NCBI RefSeq assembly: GCF_008124785.1 | Contig: NZ_VNHU01000004.1 | Coordinates: 186,001 to 250,000, forward strand | Source of the DNA: Aquimarina intermedia | Lineage (GTDB): Bacteria > Bacteroidota > Bacteroidia > Flavobacteriales > Flavobacteriaceae | Length of the DNA stretch: 64,000 bases | Reading direction: 5' to 3' | Shown: positions 21,601 through 30,800 of the stretch, one piece after another | How positions within the stretch are numbered: the first letter of the stretch is position 1 | Layout: every line of letters starts with the position of its first letter | The notes under the pieces: model-generated | What the model saw: only the letters and a program-made list of their open reading frames with translations | Database searches by the model: none | What the model was told of the DNA's origin: nothing | Program-made: the position numbers and the translations under genes

Positions 21601-24600
21601 AAGAATTTTTATGGGTGAAAGTATTGTGGAACGAAGCGGATTGATAACATCTTGAGCGGTCACTTTAGCTATTCCCGAAGCAATAACTGAAAGATGAATT
21701 TTATTTTTAACACCATTTTTTTGTATGGATTTACCAAGCAAACACAATGGAAGATATCCTTTATTTAATTCGTTATTTATATTTTCCTTTGTATCCGAAA
21801 CTTTCTCTGAAACGTCGTTTATGCTATAAACAATATCAGAAATACTTATTTCCGCATCCAAGATGGACTTCCATAATAACTCCAAATGCAATTCATCGCA
21901 AGCATCCAGAACAAAAAGATCTTCTGCGATTTTTTTAAATTCTGAATTCTCTCTTATACGAATAACCTTTGCTCCCGATGATTTCAAGTCGTTTATCAAG
22001 GCATTGTCAAAATTTGACTCTTTCTCAAAGAACACTATACTTTTTTGAGCTAAGGATAAAGGCTTATTTGGGTATAAAGACTTTTTAAAAGTAGGTTGAT
22101 AAATAAAATTTAAAAGATTTGACGAAACTTCTGCATCAGGAATTTTATCATTTTCCATTCTCAGAATATGATCAATCCTATAATTAGTGGTATAGGTTTG
22201 TGGATTAAATGAATATTTCGGCAAAGAAATTCTGTGTCTTTTCTCGTTCTGATAAAAATTGTCCCAACGAATCTCAAGACCATTTACCCACATTTCACCA
22301 ACTTTACTTATTAAAAACTTTTGGTCATTAACATCCTGCTTTGGATGTCTCATTGTTGATAAAACAACATTAGCATCGGTTTTAAGAGTATTGTTCTGAA
22401 CTATATTACTTAAAATCCTTCCCGGTCCCACTTCGATAAAACAACTAGTTCCTCTTTTTAATAAGTTAGAGACTCCTTGATGAAAAAGCACTGTATTTCT
22501 TAAGTGAGAACTCCAATACCTAGGCTCCTCAACTTCTTCAAAAGCGATCAGTTCACCTGTAACATTTGAAATATAAGGTATTTGTGGAGGATGCATTTCT
22601 ATCCCAGATACTTCGTTCTCAAATTCTTCAAGAATTGTGTCCATTAAACGTGAATGAAATCCATGAGATGTTACCACGTTAGCGAAGGTTATTTCTTCCT
22701 GATCCAACACCTGTTTAAAGTACTCCATTTCTTCCGTAGAAGACGAAACTACAATAGAATTTTCTCCATTAATTACGGAGATATCGACTTCCATAGAATG
22801 TCCAGCAATAATAGCATCAATTTCTTCACGAGTTGCTGTTATACTAATCATGGATCCTTTAGGCGTTTTACCCATTAATTCTCCTCGCTTAATAACTAAT
22901 TTTAATGTATCTTCAAGTGTCATTACACCACTAATACAAGCTGCCGTGTACTCCCCAATACTATGACCTATTAAATAATCCGGTATCAGGCCCCAATGCA
23001 TGAGTAACTTAGCTATCGCATATTGAATACTAAATAAAATGGGCTGAGTATAGACAGTTTCATTGATTAGACTTGCATCTGAGGTAACAGCCGGACCACT
23101 TGTAAAAAGCGCCTCTCTAAAATCTTTATTTGAAAATTTTTCTGAGATTTCAAAACATTCATCTAGGGTATCTCTAAAGAATACTTCCTTTTCGTAAAGA
23201 TCTTTACTCATTTCAAAATACTGACTACCTTGGCCTGAAAACATGAATATTACATGCTGAATATTCTCTTGCAAAGAAGCCTTATGAATGGCAATACTTT
23301 TTGAAGTTAACGCTTCAATAGCTTGTTCGCTATTTTCACATATCAACGAACTTCTATATTGAAAGCGTTTTCTTCCCTTTTGAAGAGTGTATGCCACATC
23401 GGCAATAACTTGTTGCGGATGTTCTTTAAAGTAGGTTGCCAAATTCTTTACATTCCCTTCAAAACTTTTTTTACTTTTGGCAGAAACTAGTAGCAATTGA
23501 AAATCTCTACTTGAAGAACTAGGGATTCGCTCTGGTGATTCTTCAAGAACTACGTGAGCATTAGATCCACCAATCCCGAAAGAGCTTACTCCGGCTCGCA
23601 AGGGTTCGTCTTGTTTCCAATCCTGCAATTGGTTACTAACATAAAAAGGTCCATCATCAAAAGGTACCTTTTTGTTAGGTTGCCTAAAATTTAGGGTTGG
23701 AGGAATTTGTCTGTTTTTTAAAGCTAAGGCTGTTTTTATCAGGCCTGCAATGCCCGAGGCGCTATCCAGATGTCCTATGTTTGACTTTACTGCCCCAATA
23801 ACACACGGTTCTCTCGTGTCCCCGCTAAAAACTTCATTGAGAGCCTCTATTTCAATAGGGTCTCCTAACTGCGTACCTGTGCCATGAGCTTCAATATAAC
23901 TTATAGATTCTGGGTTTATCTTAGAAACGCCTAAGGCTCTTTTAATTACTTCAATCTGTCCACGCACACTCGGGGCAGTATATCCTACTTTAGCGGAACC
24001 GTCATTATTGGTAGCAGAACCTTTTATTATGGCATAAATATTATCATTATCCTGAAGCGCATCTTTTAATCGCTTTAGGACAACGACTCCCGACCCTTCA
24101 CCAACAATTGTTCCACTGGACTCTGCATCAAAAGGTCTACATTTGCCGTCTTGCGACAAGATCATTCCTTCTTTGTATACATATCCTTGTTGTGAATAAT
24201 TATTAACATTCACCCCACCAGCTAATGCTACACGACATTCACCAAGTAAAAGACTATTACAGGCTTCGTGCACTGCTACTAATGATGATGAACAGGCCGA
24301 TTGAACAAATAACGCAGGTCCAGTTAAATCAAGCTTATAGGCTATTCGGGTACTTAAAAATGTAATATCCCCTAATTGAGATGCGGTGAATTCATCTAGT
24401 AGTTCTTCGCGTTTATTTTTAATACTTGCATGTAGCATCCATTTTGGATTGGGAGAACCCGCTGCAAATACGCCTATTTTAGCATTATTTTCATTAGCAT
24501 ATCCAGAATCTTCGAGAGCCTCCCAACATGTTTCGTGAAACAATCTAGTTTGTGGATCCATTAATTCTGCCTCATCCGGAAGGTAATCAAAAAATGAAGA

Positions 24601-24825
24601 ATCAAACTTCTCCTTATCCTTCAGGTAAGCACTTGACCTTACATACTTTGGATCTTCTATCTCTTTTGCAGTAGCTCCCTCGGCGATTGCTTCCTCTTTT
24701 GTAAAACTTGAAATACTATCTTTGCCAGACTTCAAGTTTTCCCAAAATGCCTCTGGAGTTTTGGCATCAGGAAATCTACACGATAATCCAATAATTGCTA
24801 TTTCTAAGCCAGTATATGTACTCAT
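12610..24825 (-). CDS. PKS-NRPS hybrid: KS-AT-KR-ACP-C-A-T-E-C-A*-T
   Basis: This 4071-residue protein adds one ketide and up to two residues. The KS has Cys178 (QSACSSS), EAHGTGT and NIGHLDSA, so its catalytic triad is complete. The AT has GHSIGE near 622 and GFHS, close to the malonyl-type HAFH. The KR has TGAFGGMG near 1157, Ser in LFSSMGN and Tyr in SYNAANEY near 1317. There is no DH or ER, so a beta-hydroxy unit is expected. ACP is near 1468. LCL C1 has HHIVTDG near 1651. A1 has YTSGTTGNPKG near 2124 and is intact. T has IGGDS near 2505. E has HHLIIDGVSW near 2687 and NYLGQF. DCL C2 has HHHILMDGWC near 3150. A2 is degenerate: A3 reads YSSEATGKSQG near 3625 and A10 reads NGEID near 3955, where Lys is expected. 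The last T domain (LGGHS near 4010) is intact. It starts 4 bases after the NRPS-2 stop. Confidence 0.95.
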   Translation of the reverse strand: MSTYTGLEIAIIGLSCRFPDAKTPEAFWENLKSGKDSISSFTKEEAIAEGATAKEIEDPKYVRSSAYLKDKEKFDSSFFDYLPDEAELMDPQTRLFHETCWEALEDSGYANENNAKIGVFAAGSPNPKWMLHASIKNKREELLDEFTASQLGDITFLSTRIAYKLDLTGPALFVQSACSSSLVAVHEACNSLLLGECRVALAGGVNVNNYSQQGYVYKEGMILSQDGKCRPFDAESSGTIVGEGSGVVVLKRLKDALQDNDNIYAIIKGSATNNDGSAKVGYTAPSVRGQIEVIKRALGVSKINPESISYIEAHGTGTQLGDPIEIEALNEVFSGDTREPCVIGAVKSNIGHLDSASGIAGLIKTALALKNRQIPPTLNFRQPNKKVPFDDGPFYVSNQLQDWKQDEPLRAGVSSFGIGGSNAHVVLEESPERIPSSSSRDFQLLLVSAKSKKSFEGNVKNLATYFKEHPQQVIADVAYTLQKGRKRFQYRSSLICENSEQAIEALTSKSIAIHKASLQENIQHVIFMFSGQGSQYFEMSKDLYEKEVFFRDTLDECFEISEKFSNKDFREALFTSGPAVTSDASLINETVYTQPILFSIQYAIAKLLMHWGLIPDYLIGHSIGEYTAACISGVMTLEDTLKLVIKRGELMGKTPKGSMISITATREEIDAIIAGHSMEVDISVINGENSIVVSSSTEEMEYFKQVLDQEEITFANVVTSHGFHSRLMDTILEEFENEVSGIEMHPPQIPYISNVTGELIAFEEVEEPRYWSSHLRNTVLFHQGVSNLLKRGTSCFIEVGPGRILSNIVQNNTLKTDANVVLSTMRHPKQDVNDQKFLISKVGEMWVNGLEIRWDNFYQNEKRHRISLPKYSFNPQTYTTNYRIDHILRMENDKIPDAEVSSNLLNFIYQPTFKKSLYPNKPLSLAQKSIVFFEKESNFDNALINDLKSSGAKVIRIRENSEFKKIAEDLFVLDACDELHLELLWKSILDAEISISDIVYSINDVSEKVSDTKENINNELNKGYLPLCLLGKSIQKNGVKNKIHLSVIASGIAKVTAQDVINPLRSTILSPIKILPSEINNLSARLIDLPQNMGGEEIAEYVSLAINEICYNAITPMVAYRHYNRWTQSFDEFSKSEKIESNVAIDTKKTYLITGAFGGMGLSIASNLVLEKRANIVMVYRSFFPSEDQWESWLKDTTKPDSIKDKIALLKRMKSSGCNVTLMQADVSDIDEVERVASELQKQNTKISGIIWAAGEVDHGGIVLNRDRAEMMKYLGSKLNGLHNFQKYFDFRKLDFLSLFSSMGNVFYQVKFGQVSYNAANEYLDSYAHYIKDTFGIHAFAINWCDWLNVGMTFNIKKQQLSSENLKEINSTIDDAIYPEQGISIFYHCLNSKAVQSAIHKSSMTAALAQHSNYLEATRREVISTDDNSQIQSDTLHLNTIEQRMISLYKTFFGKDAIGLDDDFFDLGGDSLKAMTLASRINKAFDADLSISDIYEYSTLQLLIDNLFLKGSKKHISIPKAEKQTYYPLSSQQKSMYFLQTLNVDSIAYNEPKLYKFKEAPNRKKITKAFEGVLKKHTSLRTIFTVVAGEVVQSVKEELSLDLQIIKNDDVQQAVTSFIRPFKLTESPLFRIGIIESSASEQYLVIDSHHIVTDGTSNGIIIKDFIDLYNGKKLEENRLDYVDYAVHQQSEKQQAAIEKQETYWIGEIDKNYVNLELPIDYKRPLNPDYKGGILSLELDDVVVEQLKSLSLANETTLFTTLLGAFYILLHKISGSEDIIVGVPTSGRRDPEIESIVGMFVGTLALRNYPNGDQSFSEFIQILKKRVTEGFDNQDYPFESLIKNLGLERDAGRTPLFDTMFVFENLGDADVTNCFIENVPLKSNVLSRFDLTLSAVEQSNKLIFNFVYASQLWNRKSVENISNFFSKILSEVSSNPNQKIEAIEILSEKEKDKILFEFNDTLEEINPNKCVINYFNEQAVVHAKKTALIFEDQLFTYEALHHKSNKIAQSIIEKTHKESVRIAMVLSPGLAMVSTILAIQKAGCTYIPLDPNAPDKRNTFIVQDCNVEILITEDTHVSQCEWFEEEILNVSPHVTSTNDDITENVLVKRDTQHIVYIVYTSGTTGNPKGVAIRNESLVNYTLWNIANTKLSYKDNSIVLVPYYFDGFCCNFYSTLLSGGSLVLVSPDDMLNSRSLVSKLLTYNVTNFASLPGLYGAVLDDLEAMEVTTSIKQVILAGERANKKMVERHHQILPEVMLANEYGPTETTVAATRSNEMTGDKLNNIGAPIWNTFTYILDKNHKPLPIGVQGELYISGTCVAQGYVNNKELTEATFIDNPFVEGAKMYRTGDLAKWNKDGSISLLGRADLQVKIRGHRIELSEIETGLLSFSKIKEAVVGVINEETEGILIAFYTEKNDTVNKNDLNKHLSQLLPKYMIPNDYILLNEIPITTNGKTDWKKLKSVELISEEVYIAPVSKIEQTIAEVWCQVLEKDKIGIRDNFFTIGGDSIKSIQICSRLYAQGYDVSVKDIFDNQSIEQLALKMKTLKIHSSQMNVMGVVPLSPIQFWFFNTSGQALNHFNQSVLLQFTKKITEEEVRSIFEKLVNHHDALRAIFKKEKNEYRQIYVAPEAYMLDLVSHTFVNEKEFEVEFYSIANTLQQSIDIHRGPLLKLALFITPSSTKLLLISHHLIIDGVSWRILFEDIDSLVTQLNNERSLELPFKTDSYSLWTESLANYSDTEGYAKIREYWTAIEATNYSKLPVDKELPQNLYKDNTKQSFALTEAETTSFSTDTNAKFNASTLELLIAGLSMTLNEKWNMDTFKIDLEGHGRVHETCNLNRTVGWFTSIYPVIITHHKELHTTIISTKEQLRSVPNQGNDYLLTRQNSKERDGITYTSEISFNYLGQFSNTLGDNNFKVITDYTGNDVDGQKESLYKLNIAAIIKDNRLEVSIEYNKKEYNNKTIKEILSIYETTLKQFISEAGKTFKTLLTPSDLTYKKLPFDKIVALQELYDISDVYPMSPMQQGIYFHSNFEEKDIYFQQMTLHVEGTLDIHILKETMNIIIKKYDILRTSFVHKDLEFPLQIVRKENFIEFSYNDISDKIESFSLQESIKTHELLDRDKPFNLQKDVLMRLKVIKTGDNQFALILSHHHILMDGWCVSLIFKDLKEIYQAIKTKSLAQINFEAPSYASFIKWLGNRDFLKSKDYWTAYLEGYEESTSLPSEITKTEVTKLASEHVFEELVIDSERLQKLKVVAQTCKVTISSILKVVWGLLLAKHNNRDEVVFGCVNSGRPKEIDNVEQIVGLFINTIPLRIAIRPDESFKQLFLRIQNDYIAAESYQYYPLYEIQKLTHLGSDLFKTIFVLENYPVYETMSEVSEAFETDFNITGLSSHYLTNYDVSFVIVPGDVLRIRLEYNNHLYNENQVKNIMHQIDAILDAVIENVNIQIKDLEIVSKVELDMYQQINATTTKDDFEFDTVLDRFKAQVARYPENIAIRHNKEQFSYRDIDHKSNLIAEYMLSNGVKPGQVVGLLLPLSSNVVTGILAILKIGCTYLPIDLTYPEERTTYMLKNSSCNFLLTNKTETFYTEEKINKFFIEDAIETHLPSTLLDKIIPDTSTPAYIMYSSEATGKSQGVVISHKSLYNYIDWAAKEYVNDNEKTFGLFTSIALDSNITTIFTPLVTGSNMVIYSDTNPLVNLKNIIKDDMVTTLKVTPSDLKILANIDTSKTEKGGSKIEQFIVGGEALNTQMVDSIKKKFDNVLIYNEYGHTETTGGCMIHVFNNEDNALTVPIGKPIQNMQIYLLDDTLNYIPVGATGEIYISGTGIANGYINQCETTKDRFIENPYKKGSTLYKTGDIARLLSSGVFEYIDRADSQVKINGYRIDVSEIERNLIQHPDIDELIVVVEEKDNPKHLIAYYKSKSEIAVGSMKKFLANRIPVYMFPTYYMRLEVFPSIVNGEIDKNELPDLDDVLVFEEPVTKIELALASIWSDVLKIKKEEIGITDSFFDLGGHSLKAMLLITKMNKEFDINILLDELYNNQTIKELSVYIENMVEIQHSDSFNEAHEDMLDIDI

Positions 24826-24829
24826 ATCT

Positions 24830-27800
24830 TTAATTTAGATTGTTAAGCAAGTCAATAACATTGCTGATTTGTTCTACATCATCTCCCGTATCCGTTGATG
24901 AGAAAGAAACAGGATTTTTGGAGGTACTTAAGTACTCAGACAGATCTGCTATTATAGGATAGCTGAAAATCTTAGCTACAGAAATTTCTTTATTAAACTC
25001 TTTTTTTATTCTTTCTGAAATTTGTACCACTTTCAGAGAGTCTCCTCCGATTTCAAAGAAATTCATATATATACCAATCTCATACTCGGGAACCGCTAGT
25101 ATATCGGCCCAGATTTTAATAAGCTTTTTATGGATTTCATTCTTCGGAAGATCGTCAACAGACCTTTTAATACTAGGGTCTGGTAGGAGTTTTTTTTCTA
25201 GTTTTCCATTATTTGTCAACGGAAAACTAGCAACTCGAATGAAAAATGAAGGCAACATATAATCTGGTAAAAATTCTAATAAAAAACTTCGGAAATCTTT
25301 ATTATTAATCTTTTTATCCGCAATATAGTAGGCGCATATCACATCATCATTAGTAAAAGACTTTACTGCTACGACGGCATCTTTAATTAGACTATATTCT
25401 TGTAACACTTTTTCAATTTCATCTAGCTCAATACGATATCCTCGTAATTGAATTTGATTATCCAATCGTCCCAGATATTCTATATCCCCATTCCATAAAA
25501 TTCTACCGAGGTCACCCGTTTTATACATTTTGCTACCTGGTTTAAACGGGTTGTCAATAAATTTTTTCTTAGTAAGTTCTTCATTGCCAAGATACCCTCT
25601 AGCGACTCCACTACCACCGACATATAATTCTCCAGTTATACCTGGAGGGTTTCTATTTAAATCTGAATCCAGCACGTACATGGATAAGGTAGAAATAGGT
25701 ACCCCAATATTACTCTTACCATTATCTATTTCTTTGCTCGTTATTTCTTTATAAGTAACATGTACGGTTGTTTCAGTAATACCGAACATATTAATTAATT
25801 GTACTTCAGGATATAATTTTTTCCATGCTTTTAATTTCTTTGGTTGCAATGCTTCACCACCAAATATCACGTGTCGTAAATATAATTTCGTTTTTTTGTC
25901 AATTTCTGATGCGCTATAATAGCTCAACTGGTAAAAAGCACTTGGAGTTTGATTTAAAATAGTAACCTTTTCTTTATGAAGCAGATCAATGAAAAGTCTG
26001 GTATCTTTGGTAGTATCCTTCGGAACAATTATAAGTGTCCCTCCAAAAAGAAGAGCGCCATAAATCTCCCACACACTAAAATCAAAACAGGGGCTATGAA
26101 ATAGGGTCCATACATCCTGTTCGTTAAAGTTAAAATTGGTTGAGTCATTAAAAAATAGGCGAACAACGTTTTTATGTTCTATCATTACCCCCTTTGGTTT
26201 CCCGGTAGTACCTGATGTATAAATTATATAACACAAGGAGCTGGGAGACACCATATTAAAATCACTTGCAGCCTGTGTCGGATGCTCCTGAGCATCTTCA
26301 AAGAACAGCACCTTTTTATTGTAATTATCGGGTACAATACAGTTTTTAGTAGTTAACAAATATGTGCACTTGCTATCTTCAAGCATAAACTTAATTCTCG
26401 ATATCGGGTGGTCTACATCTATTGGCAAATAAGCAGCACCGCACCTCAAAATGGCAAGCATCCCAATTATAGTGTGCATAGATCTGTCAACAAACAGACC
26501 CACAATGGTTTCACTTTTGACTCCTGACTCCAGAAGATACATTGAGAGCTTATTTATTTCTTCATCAAGTTCTGAATATGTTAGTTGCTCATCTCCAATT
26601 TTCAAAGCCACCTTGTTAGGATTTGCTATTACTTGATTTGAAAACAAACTTACTATTGTTTCTTGTTCAGGATACTTAATGTCTGTATTATCAAATTCGT
26701 TATAAATAGCTATGAATTCTTTATCGGATAAGAGCTTAACTTTTGAGACAAGAGTATCCGGCTCTTCTAAAACACAGTGCAAAATATTTACGAAATAGTT
26801 ACTATATTTTTCAATAGTTTCTCTTTTAAATAATGCCTCAGCATACTCAAATTCTAGGTTCAAACTTCCATGAATCTCCGAAACCCTGAGTGTAAGATCG
26901 AACTTTGAAATTTTATTGTAAGACTCCATCTCCTGAATTTGCAAGTTTTCAAGTTCTAAAGCATTCTGTTCAAAATTTTGATAGGTATACATCACATCGA
27001 ATAGCGGGTTTCTGCTGTTCTCACGATTTACTTCTAATTCATTAATCAAGTTTTCATAAGGATAAGATTGATGCTCGAAGCAAACCGATATTTTTTCCTG
27101 TACCATTTTCAATAAGGTCGTAAATGATACTTCAGATGGTATCTTATTAGTTATCACTAAAGTATTAACAAACATTCCTACCACACCTTCCAAATCTGCG
27201 TGCTCTCGTCCAGAAGTTGTAGTCCCTACAGAAATTTGAGAGTCGTTATAGAGTTTTTGTAGTAAAATATTTAAAACCGTAAATAACAGTACATACGGAG
27301 TGGTGTGATTGGCTAGAGCTATAGTGTTTAGTGTATTAGTAGTATCCACACTAAGTTTGTGCTTCACAACATCACCGAGTTCCTGTCTTTCTGCCGTTCT
27401 TTTAAAATCAATGGGTAGGTCTGATAACGAATTGATATCTTTTAATTGTTCGTGCCAGAACTTTTTTGACGCTGTTGTATTATGGGCAAGACTCTTTGAT
27501 AGCCAAGAGACATAATCTACATATTCTATCTGTGGTTTTGTAATGCTCTGTCCATTATAAAATTTGCTAAAATTTTCAATTAAAATACCCTGAGAAACGC
27601 CATCGGCTATAATATGATGTAAGTCTACCAATAAATAGGAAAGGTCTTCTTCATCATTTTTATAAATCGCTGCTCTTATCAATGGAGCTTGCTCTAAATT
27701 AAATGGTCTTAAAAATGAATCAAAAGCTTCATTCATCGAACTTTTTCGGCTTATTAATTCTAAATCAAAAGATACATGCTCATTTATTTTTTGATAGAGA

Positions 27801-30800
27801 GCACCATTTACCATACGGAAAGAAGTTCTCAATGCCGCATGTGTTTTTATTAATTCTTTAAAAGCAGCCACCACTTTTTCAATATTTAAATTGCCGTTTA
27901 TTTTAGCTACATACAACATATTATAAGAGACCGATTTTTGATGGATTCTCTGTAATAAGTAAAGCCGTTTTTGTGCTGGAGAAAGTTCATAACGAAGCAT
28001 CTTAGGCGATGGCTTTATAGGCACATACGCTTGTGTTTCATTTAACTCAATACAATCGGATAAGCCAGCTATTGTTGGTGACTTTAAAATTTGATTAAGA
28101 ATTATTTTTACATTGAAAATCTTTCTAATTCTATTCTGTAATACCATAGCTTTTAAAGAGTTTCCGCCTATTTCAAAAAAATTGTCGGTGATACTAATAT
28201 CCTTTTCTGAAATTGAAAGTATTTCTTCCCAAACACCCATAAGCTTTTCTTGTACTAAATTGTTTGGAGCAATTAGTTCCTTAACAGTATCCGATTCGTC
28301 ATTGAATTTAGGGAAACGCTTGGTATCAATTTTCCCATTAGGAGTCAGAGGAAATTCTGGCAACTGAAGTATTTTAGCTGGCACCATATAATCAGGTAAA
28401 GAGCCCTTAATTTCATTTCTTAACGCTTCGATATCTACCATTTTTGATGCAACCACATAGGCAACTAAATCTTTGAAGTTCCCGGATTCATCTACCAAAA
28501 CTTTAGTTTGCTTGATATAAGGATAGCAGCTAAGAATTTTGGTTTCGATTTCGCCAAGCTCAATTCGATAACCCCGTAATTTTACTTGATTATCAACACG
28601 TCCCAAAAATTTTAAATCTCCATTAGGAAGATATTTCACTAAATCCCCCGTTCTATATACAGGATCTTTTGAATTTTTTAATACGATAAATCGTTGTGAA
28701 GATAGCTCTTCGTTATATAAGTATCCGTTACATACCCCATCCCCCCCAATATACAGTTCTCCCGGAAAGCCAAAAGGAGTTTTATTAAGATTTGAGTCAA
28801 GAACGTATAATTGAGTATTGACTAAAGGAGTACCTATAGAAATGCTTGAGTCTTTTGATATTTCCTTGACTGTTGACCATACGGTAGTTTCAGAGGGACC
28901 ATAAGCATTAAAGATCTTACCCTGGTATGTATTCCTTAAAATTGAAAGTATTTCTTTTGGGAAAGTTTCACCTCCTAATAATATGGATCGTAGTCGCGTC
29001 AATGCCAAGTTAAACACTTCTGAATCCAATAAAATTCTAAAATGAGAAGGTGTTCCTTGGAAGATATTTACCCCTTCTTCAATTATTATCTCGGCTATCT
29101 TTTCTGGGTTCTTTTGATCTTCGCTACTTACCAATACTACAGACATACCAATGGACAGTGGTATAATCGTTTCCGTAAGGAAAATATCAAACGAAACTGT
29201 TGTTATACATGAAATAACATCTTGCGCTGAATAGCCGGTTACATCAAGAAAACCATAATACAGATTGGTCAAGTTTTTATGCAACACCACACACCCCTTA
29301 GGGTTACCTGTTGAGCCAGATGTATAAATAACATATGCAGCTTTATCAGATTTTATAGGTATATCTAAATTATCCGAATTCGCATTTCTGAATAGTGTTC
29401 CGTTAAAATCGACTTGTATCACCTTTACGGAAAGATCACTGCAGATATTTTTAAGTTCATTTTCGGAAATTAACAACGATAACTTACTATTTTCAACTAT
29501 ATAATCAATTCTTTTTTTGGGGTATTGAGGGTCTATTGGAAGATAAGCAGCACCAGTTTTTAAAATAGCTAGCATATAGATAATAAGGTTCTCAGACCTT
29601 TCAGCTAAAATTCCCACAATATCATTTTCAACTACTCCTTGCTTTATAAGAAGTCTTGCTATCTTGTTGGCTGTTTCATTAAACTGTTGATATGTTATTT
29701 TTTTTCCATTATTTGAGAGTGCTATTTTATTGGGGTATTCGCGTACTCTTTCATTGATTATAGTCACAATACTTTCATGAGGGTGCTGGGTACTCTGTGC
29801 ATTTAAATCATCAATTTGTTTTAAAAACTCTGGTGTTGCAAGACTAATATCACCAATATGAGTTGTACTATTTTCAAAAAGCTTTGTGAGCATTGTAGTC
29901 ACACACATTTTCAAATTCTCAATACCGAATGTAGAGATTTTGGAGGCATCAAATGTAAACTCAATGTCCAGCGTTTCTTTGAAAAAGACCGATATTAATA
30001 ATGGAGAATCGATACTTTCTCTTACAGAATCTAGTGTTATCTGGGTATCCAGATTCAAAATAGACTTGTCTAATGGATAATTTTCTACAGCCACTACGAT
30101 ATCAAATAAATCCTTACTGGGACCTAACTGCTTCATTTCTTTTAGCTGAGCGTAAGGAATTGTATTAAATTCATTTCTTTCTAAAAGATGTTGATGAGTC
30201 TGATGAACAAGCTCGAGTACCGATATCTTATCTATTTCTTGCATTCTAAGTGGAAGGGTATTTATAAAAACACCCATAACTTCATCTAATCCATTATTTG
30301 CTATGGATCGAGTAGACACGGTAGTACCAAAACTAAAATCCGTAACACTAAAGCATTTGCTAAAAACAATTCCAAGAACCGCATAAATAATAGAAGCTTT
30401 CGTAACGCTCTCTTGTATAGCAAACTGTTCTAAGGTTTGCATTGATGATCTGGACAATACTTTATGATGCAAATCGTTCTTATCACTTTCATTTCTTACC
30501 AGATACTGTGTTATGTTAACAGGTTCAAAACCAGTTAAATAACGTTTCCAAAAATTTTGTTCTACTTCACTATTAAGATGTTGATTATATAATTTATACG
30601 CCGTGCTATAATTTATTTTTGAATGACTTTTAATTTGGAAACCTTGCGTAAGCTTTGAATACACGTCAAAAAATTCTTTCAAAAATATTCCTGTACTCCA
30701 ACCGTCATAGAGAATATGATGATGAGTTATTAACAAGTGATAACGATTTTTTGTCTCTTCAATAACAGTGATACGCAGCGGTACTTGTTTTAGATCGAAA

